Below are positions 46,296-53,341 of a stretch of DNA of 64,000 bases, piece after piece (positions within the stretch are counted from its first letter, which is position 1; each line of letters begins with the position of its first letter). This DNA comes from an uncultured Tateyamaria sp. (lineage in GTDB: Bacteria > Pseudomonadota > Alphaproteobacteria > Rhodobacterales > Rhodobacteraceae): contig NZ_CANNDN010000001.1 in NCBI RefSeq assembly GCF_947503465.1, positions 1,178,001 through 1,242,000 on the forward strand, given 5' to 3'. The notes beneath the pieces were generated by a model that was not told where the DNA came from, searched no databases, and saw nothing but the letters and a program-made list of their open reading frames with translations. Both the position numbers and the translations under genes were made by a program.

Positions 46296-46858
46296 TCACG
46301 GGTCGCACGCAGCAGGCACAACCTGCTGCTTCGATCTGCGCACTGTGACGACAATCAAAAGTGCAACGGCAAGCCCCGCAATACCGATCGCTGCGTTGGC
46401 CGAGGCGAGCGCGGCAAGACGTTCGGCGTCGATCACCTTGCCACCGATCAAAGCGCCCAGGCCGATGCCAACTTGCGCGATTGTCACGCTCAGGGCTGAT
46501 GCGAACGCCCGCGCTTCAGGGGCCTCATTCATCACGCGCAGCTGGTTTGCGATGACGCCCGCATTCCCGGCTGCGCCCCAGATCGCGAACGGGATCAGGA
46601 ACAACATCGTTCGACCCGTCAGTGTAATCGTCGCGAGCGATGCGGCAGGCGGAACGGCGAGGGACAGTACCGTCACACCCATCGCGCTGCGATCCCCATA
46701 TTGACCGGCCATCCCGTTGCCGAACAGACCGACAATCCCGACGCCCACCAGATACCAGGCCACCCGGCTTGCTGGCCCATCTGCGAGGGATTGCAGAATG
46801 TCGGCCAAATAGGTGTAGGCGACAAACTTCGACGCAAAGGCACGCAGTGTAGGAGCAG
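46296..46858 (-). pseudogene. Truncated MFS transporter (C-terminal half)
   Basis: The frame encodes about 187 residues that match only the second half of an MFS drug exporter: helix 7 starts at FASKFVAYTYLADIL and helices follow to the C-terminus (ASALSVTIAQVGIGLGALIG is the helix 11 region). The N-terminal six helices are missing, and an apparently unrelated frame continues upstream. The stop is intact, so it is a remnant of a deletion. Confidence 0.75.
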
Positions 46859-46882
46859 TTTTGCATGTTGATTTGGATGGCT

Positions 46883-47105
46883 CTAGGCGTCCGCATGACG
46901 CCGTGTCCGCCAATGATCAAAGGCATGATCGAACAGCGCGTTGAGCGCCGACACACTCAAGAGGGTCATCGCGGGGACCATCACACCGGTGCGAAGGAGG
47001 GGTCGGAGGACCAACGGCCAATCCTCGCGCAAACCTTCAAAGGCAAGTAGCAGAGCCGTGAGTGTCGGCCATGCCGCTGCCCATCTGATCAGAACCCCGC
47101 GCAAG
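46883..47105 (-). pseudogene. Fragment of a small membrane protein
   Basis: About 73 codons encode hydrophobic segments (IRWAAAWPTLTALLLAFEGL and TGVMVPAMTLLSVSALNAL) ending in a stop at 46883. No start codon belongs to it, since its frame runs into the end of the aldo/keto reductase gene. It looks like the C-terminal remains of a short integral-membrane protein of unknown function, abutting the truncated MFS gene. Confidence 0.55.
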
Positions 47106-47900
47106 TCAAGCAGCCAACGCCGCTGCGTTGTCTTCCAGATGCGTGAGTGTCGTTGTACCCGGTATGACAAGGATATTCGGCGACCGCGCCAGCAGCGTGC
47201 GGAGTGCCTCGCCAGGGTCAACCGTTGCCCCCTGTTTCATCGGGTTTGCACCCAATGGACCATGCGGCACAAAAGCGATGCCTTGGTCGTTCAGCCAGTC
47301 GATCATCTCTTCCAACGCGCCGTCGCGCGCATCGGCAGGCGAAAAGCGGTTCTGGACCGCCGCAACTGGTGCGACTTTCAACGCCTCCTCGACTTGCGCA
47401 CGAGAGACGTTCGACACCCCGATCATGTCGATCCTTCCAGCTTGCCGCATGTCTTCCAGCGCGGCCACGCTCTCGGAAATCGGCGTGATCCCATCCGGCG
47501 AATGCACATAGTAGAGGTCGATCTTGTCGGTGCGCAGGCTGGCGAGGCTGTCCTCCAAATGGCGTTTCATCGTGTCAGCCGTTGTATCGCGGCTAATGCT
47601 TGTGGCGCTCTTCTCGACGCCCCCCTTGGACGCGATGAACATACCGCCATAGCGGCCATCGTCACCGACAAGCGCGTCGGCAATCAGCCGTTCGTTTTCG
47701 TGAGGGCCGTAGGCCCGCGCCGTGTCGATGTGATTGACGCCCAGATCACGGGCACGGCGCAGCAGATCAATACCGCCTTGCCAGTCAGCGTAAGCGCCAA
47801 AGTTGCGGGGCTGGCCGGTCAGGCGCATCGCGCCATAACCGATCCGGTTCACGGTCCGTCCGTTCGGGAAGGTGAAAGTGGTGTTGAGATCATGGGCCAT
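47106..47900 (-). CDS. Aldo/keto reductase
   Basis: A 264-residue TIM-barrel NADPH oxidoreductase. The catalytic tetrad is visible: Asp and Tyr in HIDTARAYG, Lys in FIASKGG and His in DLYYVHSPD. The C-terminal NADPH-binding stretch is VIPGTTTLTHLEDNAAAL. The start at 47900 (MAHDLNTT) was chosen over longer frames. It is divergent from a LysR regulator that probably controls it. The substrate is unknown. Confidence 0.91.
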   Translation of the reverse strand: MAHDLNTTFTFPNGRTVNRIGYGAMRLTGQPRNFGAYADWQGGIDLLRRARDLGVNHIDTARAYGPHENERLIADALVGDDGRYGGMFIASKGGVEKSATSISRDTTADTMKRHLEDSLASLRTDKIDLYYVHSPDGITPISESVAALEDMRQAGRIDMIGVSNVSRAQVEEALKVAPVAAVQNRFSPADARDGALEEMIDWLNDQGIAFVPHGPLGANPMKQGATVDPGEALRTLLARSPNILVIPGTTTLTHLEDNAAALAA

Positions 47901-47955
47901 GTCCTGGGTCCTTTCGTTGTCGTTGAAAGGAACATACCCAGCCCCCGGAAAAACG

Positions 47956-47990
47956 GTAGCGACATGAACAACAAGACTGCTATACGCTAC
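47956..47990. promoter_or_regulatory. Inverted repeat GTAGCG-N23-CGCTAC between the AKR and LysR genes
   Basis: Two 6-bp arms (47956-47961 and 47985-47990) in the 94-bp divergent gap. TATACG at 47981 lies 8 bases before the LysR ATG, so that mRNA might also be nearly leaderless. A LysR binding site here is plausible but unproven. Confidence 0.35.
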
Positions 47991-47994
47991 ACGT

Positions 47995-48882
47995 ATGAGA
48001 ACCCGCTTTGACCGCCTTGCCCTGCTGGAAACTTTCGTGCGGATCGCCGAACGGCAATCTCTTTCAGGGGCAGCACGCGATCTGGGCACATCCCAGCCGT
48101 CCGTTTCCCGGCAGCTAGCGGCATTGGAGAGCCGTCTGGGCGTCGTGCTGGTGCGCCGAACCACCCACGATGTAACGCTGACACCGGACGGTTTGGCGCT
48201 GTTGCCCGATGCGCGGCGCATGATTGGGGAATGGGAAGCCATTGAGGACCGCCACAGCGAGGAAGACGCGTTGAAAGGCACGATCCGCGTCATTGCTCCG
48301 GTTGCGCTTGGCCAAGGTCTGTTCGTCCGGGCCGCCGCACAGTTCATGAAAGATCATCCAGGCATCACCATCGACTGGCGGTTGCGCGATGATGTGATCC
48401 GTTTTGCGGAAGAGGGCTGTGATTGTTGGCTCAAGATTGGCCCGGTTCCAGACGACTCGCTTGTCGTGCGGGAAATGGCGCGTGTTGAACGTCTTGTCGT
48501 TGGAACGCCGGACTGTCTTGGGCGCCATGTCGGTATGGGCTTGGATGCCATGCCCTGGCTGACGCTTGGTCCCTTTGAAGGAAACCGGATTGAATTGTTC
48601 GACCAGAACGAAGCGGCGCAGAGTTTTTCCGTCATCCCAAAGATGGCAAGTGACAACATTTTCGCGATTTATGAAGCTGCGATACAGGGCGTCGGGATCG
48701 CCATCATGCCACGCTGGTTCGTCGCATCAGACCTTGACAATGGAACGCTCGTTGACGCGGCACCCGACCTACGGGCGGCTCGTTTGCCTGTGAACCTGGC
48801 ACGCGCCTCGGGGACCAAACGCCCTGCACGCGTCGAGAAGTTCTGCAATGCGCTGCAAGACTGGTGCGCTGCGCGACTTTAG
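47995..48882 (+). CDS. LysR-family transcriptional regulator
   Basis: A 295-residue regulator with an N-terminal winged helix (LETFVRIAERQSLSGAARDL, recognition helix SQPSVSRQLAALE) and a LysR substrate-binding domain (about 90-290). It is divergent from the aldo/keto reductase gene, the usual layout for a LysR target. It is the last gene of the repeat-flanked segment. Confidence 0.93.
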   Translation: MRTRFDRLALLETFVRIAERQSLSGAARDLGTSQPSVSRQLAALESRLGVVLVRRTTHDVTLTPDGLALLPDARRMIGEWEAIEDRHSEEDALKGTIRVIAPVALGQGLFVRAAAQFMKDHPGITIDWRLRDDVIRFAEEGCDCWLKIGPVPDDSLVVREMARVERLVVGTPDCLGRHVGMGLDAMPWLTLGPFEGNRIELFDQNEAAQSFSVIPKMASDNIFAIYEAAIQGVGIAIMPRWFVASDLDNGTLVDAAPDLRAARLPVNLARASGTKRPARVEKFCNALQDWCAARL

Positions 48883-48904
48883 ACAAATGATCGAAAGTGG
48901 GCGT

Positions 48905-48948
48905 TGGATTTAGGGTGCGTTCGGCTTGTTTGCGGGACTTTGCGGCCG
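48905..48948. repeat. Direct repeat B flanking the accessory segment
   Basis: 44 bases, near-identical to repeat A (43616-43660) and in the same orientation. It lies 22 bases after the LysR stop and 95 bases before merF. Confidence 0.85.
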
Positions 48949-49043
48949 CCCGGCGCTACGAACTGAATGTCTGCATTCTTCACGTCCGTGTTTGTCTGCT
49001 CATTTTTGTTCGTGAAGCGAAGCGAACCATGTAAGCTGCAAAA

Positions 49044-49253
49044 ATGAAGGACAAGCTTCTTACTCTTGGAATTGGCGGCTCGGTTGTTGCAGCTCTGTGC
49101 TGTTTCACCCCGCTGCTGCCGATATTGCTGACCAGCGTTGGCCTCACCGGACTATTGAGTGTTTTTTACAATGATGCTGTCTTGCTTCCAGCGTTGGCTG
49201 GATTTCTCTTGATCACAGGATACGCGTTATGGCGACGGAAGAAGCAAAAGTAG
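49044..49253 (+). CDS. merF: Mercury transport protein MerF (short form)
   Basis: A 69-residue inner-membrane protein with two helices. The first has the vicinal Cys pair in ALCCFTPLLPILL (Cys19-Cys20) and the second is VLLPALAGFLLITGYALW, both typical of MerF. Known MerF proteins have a second Cys pair near the C-terminus that hands Hg(II) to MerA; here the protein ends RRKKQK and lacks it. merA, merT and merP are absent. Codon use and base composition are less GC-rich than in the core genes. Confidence 0.85.
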   Translation: MKDKLLTLGIGGSVVAALCCFTPLLPILLTSVGLTGLLSVFYNDAVLLPALAGFLLITGYALWRRKKQK

Positions 49254-49453
49254 TCTTGGCATCCACACTGACATGCCCTTCATGTGGGCACGTCGAAACC
49301 GAAACCATGCCGACGGATGCCTGCCAGTGGTTCTATGAATGCAAATCATGTCAGACCGTCTTAAAGCCGCTTGAGGGGGATTGTTGCGTTTATTGTTCCT
49401 ATGCAACCGTTCCATGTCCGCCGATCCAAGAAGGCAAGTCCTGCTGCGCTTAG
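49229..49453 (+). CDS. GDCCVxC-motif protein
   Basis: A 74-residue cysteine-rich protein. It has a CPSC pair (TCPSCGHVETE), a second CKSC pair and the motif GDCCVYCSYA, plus a C-terminal SCCA. Proteins with GDCCVxC occur in mer and other metal-resistance loci and probably bind metal. It overlaps merF by 25 bases, so they are coupled. It may supply the cysteine pair missing from this MerF, but that is a guess. Confidence 0.85.
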   Translation: MATEEAKVVLASTLTCPSCGHVETETMPTDACQWFYECKSCQTVLKPLEGDCCVYCSYATVPCPPIQEGKSCCA

Positions 49454-49467
49454 CCCGCGTTGGAGAG

Positions 49468-49884
49468 TTAATGCTCTTGGTCACAAAGCCTGTGATCAGC
49501 CAGTGACGCCAGCACGTAACAATCCTCGGAAACGCCATCACCGTAACAACCTTTGGACATTCGAACGAGTTCTTTCTCCAAAGCGCGCAACCGTTTGATT
49601 TTGGCGCGCACATCCGTGAGCTGCGATGTCGCAATCTCCGTCGCAGTTTGGCAAGAACGATCCGGGTGTTCCTGGAGTTCAATGAGGGACAGAATAGCTT
49701 CTATCGAGAAGCCCAAATCACGTGCGTGGCGAATGAAGCTCAACCGCTCTAGTCCGGCTGTGTCGTAGCGTCTTTGATTGCCGCTCGTGCGTTCGGCTTC
49801 TGTCAAAAGACCCATTTCTTCATAGTAACGAATGGTGGGAACCTTGACCTTTGTGCGCTTTGATAGCTCGCCAATAGAAAACAT
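49468..49884 (-). CDS. MerR-family metal-responsive regulator
   Basis: A 138-residue regulator with the MerR winged helix (FSIGELSKRTKVKVPTIRYY) and a dimerisation helix. Cysteines at 78, 113 and 122 fit the metal-sensing pattern of CadR/PbrR/ZntR-like members rather than one specific metal. The start at 49884 was chosen for the family N-terminus. It is divergent from a CDF transporter whose promoter has the MerR-type long spacer. Confidence 0.92.
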   Translation of the reverse strand: MFSIGELSKRTKVKVPTIRYYEEMGLLTEAERTSGNQRRYDTAGLERLSFIRHARDLGFSIEAILSLIELQEHPDRSCQTATEIATSQLTDVRAKIKRLRALEKELVRMSKGCYGDGVSEDCYVLASLADHRLCDQEH

Positions 49885-49895
49885 GAAGAAACCTC

Positions 49896-49926
49896 TTGAA
49901 CCTCTAGTCACTAGAGACATTACACT
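49896..49926 (+). promoter_or_regulatory. MerR-type promoter with 19-bp spacer and operator
   Basis: TTGAAC (49896-49901) and TACACT (49921-49926) are separated by 19 bp, the overlong spacing that MerR activators correct by twisting the DNA. The spacer contains CTCTAGT-C-ACTAGAG (49902-49916), a perfect 7-bp dyad like CadR/PbrR operators. It drives the CDF gene. Confidence 0.8.
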
Positions 49927-49957
49927 ATCATCAACGTAAGATGAAAGAGGTTACCCC

Positions 49958-50593
49958 ATGGCAGGCTGCTGCGGACATGACGCCAAATTTGATGGTGTCT
50001 CAGATGACTACAAACGACGACTTTGGATTGTCATTGCACTTAATGCGATAATGTTCGCGGTTGAGATGACTGCGGGCCATTTGGCGAAGTCCCAGGCATT
50101 GCAAGCCGATGCTCTCGACTTTGCAGGTGATGCAATGACCTATGGCATCTCACTGGCTGTCATAGGGGCGTCACTTCGCGCCCGTACCAATGCCGCGCTA
50201 TTCAAGGGTTTCAGCCTCTTGTTGATGGGACTTTGGGTCTTCGGATCGACCGTCTACCGCGTCTTTTATGTCGGAGTTCCCACAGCCGAAATCATGGGGG
50301 CTGTTGGTTTTCTGGCGTTGCTCACGAACCTTGCCAGTGTGTTATTGCTGGTGCGCTACAAAGACGGTGACGCCAATGTGCGTTCAGTCTGGCTATGCTC
50401 GCGCAATGACGCAATCGGCAATGTCGCCGTCATGTTCGCGGCCTTGGGCGTCTGGGGCACAGCAACCGGCTGGCCGGACTTGATTGTTGCGACGATCATG
50501 GCCGTGCTGTTCCTGTCGTCGGCCTTCCAGATTGTGCGACAAGCCATCGCGGAGCGACGGGAAATAAGCGACCACAAACACGCAGAGGCATAA
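49958..50593 (+). CDS. CDF-family cation efflux transporter
   Basis: A 211-residue membrane protein with six predicted helices of the cation diffusion facilitator type. The N-terminus MAGCCGHD carries a possible metal-binding Cys pair. The helix 2 site is DALDFAGD (Asp54, Asp58). In helix 5 the usual HxxxD reads CSRND (Cys147, Asp151). There is no long cytoplasmic C-terminal domain, so this is a short form. It is under the MerR-type promoter. The metal is not known; a soft thiophilic ion is suggested by the Cys. Confidence 0.88.
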   Translation: MAGCCGHDAKFDGVSDDYKRRLWIVIALNAIMFAVEMTAGHLAKSQALQADALDFAGDAMTYGISLAVIGASLRARTNAALFKGFSLLLMGLWVFGSTVYRVFYVGVPTAEIMGAVGFLALLTNLASVLLLVRYKDGDANVRSVWLCSRNDAIGNVAVMFAALGVWGTATGWPDLIVATIMAVLFLSSAFQIVRQAIAERREISDHKHAEA

Positions 50594-51141
50594 TGCAGAG
50601 TTTGCTGATTGCTCTGGGTCTTGGGGTTGCTGCTATGACCCTAGCCGCAATCCTCTGGTCGATTGCCTTTCCTGCGAGGCGGATATGGCCGCCCAAGCGC
50701 TATACGGCACTTACTCCGTTCCTTGTCTGGGTGCCGACATTCACGCTGTTTGGGGTTCTCATCTTGCTTGGGGTCTGGGGCTGGGGTGTTCTGGCCATTC
50801 CAAATTGGGTGCGGTTTGGCGTAGCCCTGCCTCTCATCCTGATAGGCAACATTGTGGTATGGATGGAAGTCTCACACTTTGGGGTGCCGCAGACTGGTGG
50901 AGCCAAAGGCAGCCTGCGCACTGAGGGCATGTATTGTTACTCTCGAAACCCGCAATATATGGCTGACATTGGCATCGTCAGTGGCTGGATGATCCTGTCA
51001 GCAGCACCTTCGGCGATGATCGTTGGCTTTCCGGCAATCGCAGTGCTTGTTGCCGCGCCGTTTTCTGAGGAACCTTGGCTGAAAGATCAGTACGGCATCG
51101 CGTTCGAGAACTACTCGTCGCGGGTGCGGCGGTATTTCTGA
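50593..51141 (+). CDS. Isoprenylcysteine carboxyl methyltransferase-like membrane protein
   Basis: A 182-residue membrane methyltransferase of the ICMT/PEMT group, with four hydrophobic segments and the SAM-binding end GMYCYSRNPQYMADI and EEPWLKDQYGIAFENY. It starts on the last base of the CDF stop codon (TAATG), so it is coupled. Such genes often lie beside metal transporters; the substrate is unknown. Confidence 0.86.
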   Translation: MQSLLIALGLGVAAMTLAAILWSIAFPARRIWPPKRYTALTPFLVWVPTFTLFGVLILLGVWGWGVLAIPNWVRFGVALPLILIGNIVVWMEVSHFGVPQTGGAKGSLRTEGMYCYSRNPQYMADIGIVSGWMILSAAPSAMIVGFPAIAVLVAAPFSEEPWLKDQYGIAFENYSSRVRRYF

Positions 51142-51544
51142 GGTACTGCCAAAAAGCCAGAGCCGACATTCGCCGCACTACAGAAAATCAGGAGTATGGG
51201 CTCAAAGCCGCCATCCCACACAATTTTGCAAAGTCCACCCCCTGCGGTTAACCGACCATCATTCACACCAACCGCACCCGATCGTGCGTCAGTCTCCATT
51301 TCCATGGTTAATTTCCGGTCACCCCTCCGTTCGGTGAACCAAACTACTGCAACGAAACATAAATCACATATCGCTAAACATCTTCTAAAGCGTCCGAACA
51401 CGCTGTCCCCGCGGGGACAAACCCCGGTCCCCGCGGGGACAGCGGGCAAAGGCCGATGATCCGGCCCCGCAACTGACGCCATTGCACCTTGCCACAAGTG
51501 GCCTAAACTGCCTCCAAAGCAGCCCGGAAAAACAGGCCCGAAAC
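51142..51544. other. 403-bp intergenic region at the end of the accessory region
   Basis: The left 250 bp are AT-richer than the core genes and have no credible gene. The right part holds the 44-bp inverted repeat made of two GTCCCCGCGGGGAC copies. The promoter of the transglycosylase gene must lie here. Confidence 0.5.
51401..51444. repeat. 18-bp perfect inverted repeat made of two 14-bp palindromes
   Basis: Arms at 51401-51418 and 51427-51444 are exact reverse complements (CGCTGTCCCCGCGGGGAC) with an 8-base centre. Each arm contains the 14-bp self-complementary GTCCCCGCGGGGAC, so either one long or two short hairpins could form. Confidence 0.85.
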
Positions 51545-52684
51545 ATGTCCCTTACCCGCAGAACCACCCTGTTCGGCCTCGGTGCCGTCGCCCTGACGGC
51601 CTGCGCCTCCGCCACCGCCCCGACCCGCAGCACCTCGGGTGGTCTTCCGGCCGACCTGCGCCCCGCGCCCAACGCCGCCTACGACGCCTGGGTCGCCAGT
51701 TTCCGGACCCGCGCCGCGACCCAGGGCATCTCGCAGTCCACGTTGACCGCAGCCTTCCGAGGGACCGGCTACCTGCCCGGCGTCGTGCGCCGCGACCGCA
51801 ACCAGACCGAGTTCATCCGCACGCTCGAAGACTACCTTTCCATCGCCGCCTCGGACGAACGCGTCTCCAAGGGCCGCGCTGCCTTTGCCCGACACCGCAG
51901 CACTCTGAACGCGGTCGAGGCGCGCTATGGTGTACCGGCCAACATCGTCACGGCCATCTGGGGGCTCGAGAGCTTTTACGGCGAACGGCGCGGGGACGTG
52001 CCGGTGATTTCCGCCACCTCCACGCTTGCCTTTGACGGACGTCGCGGGGCGTTCTTTGAAAAGCAATTGATCGAGGCGTTGCGCATCCTTCAGTCGGGCG
52101 ACGTTACCCCCGCGAACCTGACGGGGTCGTGGGCCGGTGCGATGGGGCATACGCAGTTCATTCCCACGTCCTACCAAGCCTTCGCGGTGGATTTCACCGG
52201 CGACGGAAAGCGTGACATCTGGTCGGACGACCCCAGCGACAGCCTCGCCTCGACCGCCGCCTACCTGTCTCGGAACGGATGGCAGACGGGTCAAGGCTGG
52301 GGGCGCGAGGTGACGGGCAGCGCGGCGGGCACCGTCATCCAGCCGCAACCCGGTGGACCACGGTTCCAGGTGACCCGCAATTTCCGGGTCATCAAGACCT
52401 ACAACAACTCCGACAGCTACGCGATTGGTGTGGGGCATCTGGCCGATCGCATCGCGGGTGGTGGACCTCTGCAAGGCACCTTTCCGCCCGATCAATACGG
52501 CCTGACCAAGGACGACCGCATCGACCTGCAGCGTCGCCTGACGCAACGCGGCTTTGACACCGGCGGCGTGGACGGCGTGCTTGGGACGAAATCGCAAGCA
52601 GCCATCGCGGCCTACCAAACCAGTCGGGGCCTGCCCGCGACGGGAACACCATCGCTGGACCTGCTGCGATCCCTGGGCGGCTGA
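51545..52684 (+). CDS. Lytic murein transglycosylase (MltB type) with peptidoglycan-binding domain
   Basis: A 379-residue exported protein with a twin-arginine-like lipoprotein signal (LTRRTTLFGLGAVALTAC). The catalytic SLT_2/MltB domain contains AIWGLESFYGERRGDVPV with the catalytic Glu and AGAMGHTQFIPTSY. The C-terminal 60 residues are a PG_binding_1 domain (LTQRGFDTGGVDGVLGTKSQ). The start at 51545 was chosen for the signal. It is flanked by GTCCCCGCGGGGAC palindromes on both sides. Confidence 0.92.
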   Translation: MSLTRRTTLFGLGAVALTACASATAPTRSTSGGLPADLRPAPNAAYDAWVASFRTRAATQGISQSTLTAAFRGTGYLPGVVRRDRNQTEFIRTLEDYLSIAASDERVSKGRAAFARHRSTLNAVEARYGVPANIVTAIWGLESFYGERRGDVPVISATSTLAFDGRRGAFFEKQLIEALRILQSGDVTPANLTGSWAGAMGHTQFIPTSYQAFAVDFTGDGKRDIWSDDPSDSLASTAAYLSRNGWQTGQGWGREVTGSAAGTVIQPQPGGPRFQVTRNFRVIKTYNNSDSYAIGVGHLADRIAGGGPLQGTFPPDQYGLTKDDRIDLQRRLTQRGFDTGGVDGVLGTKSQAAIAAYQTSRGLPATGTPSLDLLRSLGG

Positions 52685-52687
52685 GCC

Positions 52688-52701
52688 GTCCCCGCGGGGA
52701 C
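52688..52701. repeat. 14-bp palindrome GTCCCCGCGGGGAC between convergent genes
   Basis: It lies 3 bases after the transglycosylase stop and 3 bases before the end of the convergent hypothetical gene, so it may act as a shared terminator hairpin or protein site. Confidence 0.75.
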
Positions 52702-52704
52702 GGG

Positions 52705-53328
52705 TCAGGACGTGGTGGGAAGTCTTGCGCTGAGACGCAGCGCGTGGGCGGCGTCATTGGCGCTTGCGGGCAATACGGCATCGTATGTTGCGCGGATCAG
52801 CGCGGCGATGTCGGGGCGCAGGACGGTCGTCTCTCCGGCCACGGCGAGGGGGGAACGGTCGCGGAATGCGCGGTCGGACCAGAGCAGGATGGATTGCACC
52901 GTCTGGCTGAGCGCCAAAGTCTCAGCCGGGACCTTACTGAGGTGGTCATCCATGCGCAGGAACACGAAGCAGGCCTTGATCGCGCCCGCCGCATCAAAGC
53001 GGAAGATGCGGTATTGGTTGGCATCGGCGTCTCGCAACCGTTCAACCAGCGGGCCGAGGTCGGGGACGAGGCGGTCAAGACCCGGCACCTCGGGCAGTTC
53101 GGACCAGTCGGAAAAGAAGAACCACATGAAATTCGAGCCAAGCTCGGGGTCCGTCTCGGCCATCTCGTGGCCCGCCAGTTGGCACACGGCCTCGACTGCG
53201 CCCTTGATCACGCCCAGGGTTTCGTCCTTCACGCCGAAGACCACCGGAGCGACGGGACGGCCCCAGCGGGCAAAGACATAATCGCCTGTATCGCGGGTAA
53301 AGAGCGCTTCGATCTCGTCCGATTGCAT
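52705..53328 (-). CDS. Conserved hypothetical protein downstream of ruvB
   Basis: A 207-residue cytoplasmic protein with no signal or membrane segment. Distinct stretches are NFMWFFFSDWSELPEVPGLD and YRIFRFDAAGAIKACFVFLR. I do not recognise a named family. Two adjacent ATGs are possible; the one at 53328 has AAGG at better spacing. It lies 13 bases after ruvB on the same strand and is probably the last gene of the ruvCAB transcript. Confidence 0.8.
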   Translation of the reverse strand: MQSDEIEALFTRDTGDYVFARWGRPVAPVVFGVKDETLGVIKGAVEAVCQLAGHEMAETDPELGSNFMWFFFSDWSELPEVPGLDRLVPDLGPLVERLRDADANQYRIFRFDAAGAIKACFVFLRMDDHLSKVPAETLALSQTVQSILLWSDRAFRDRSPLAVAGETTVLRPDIAALIRATYDAVLPASANDAAHALRLSARLPTTS

Positions 53329-53341
53329 CATTAACCTTTGA

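Noticed and set aside
43616-48948. Classic integrative element or genomic island with an integrase
   Set aside because: No integrase, transposase or tRNA gene is in or beside the segment. The direct repeats are kept as an observation, but the mechanism is open.
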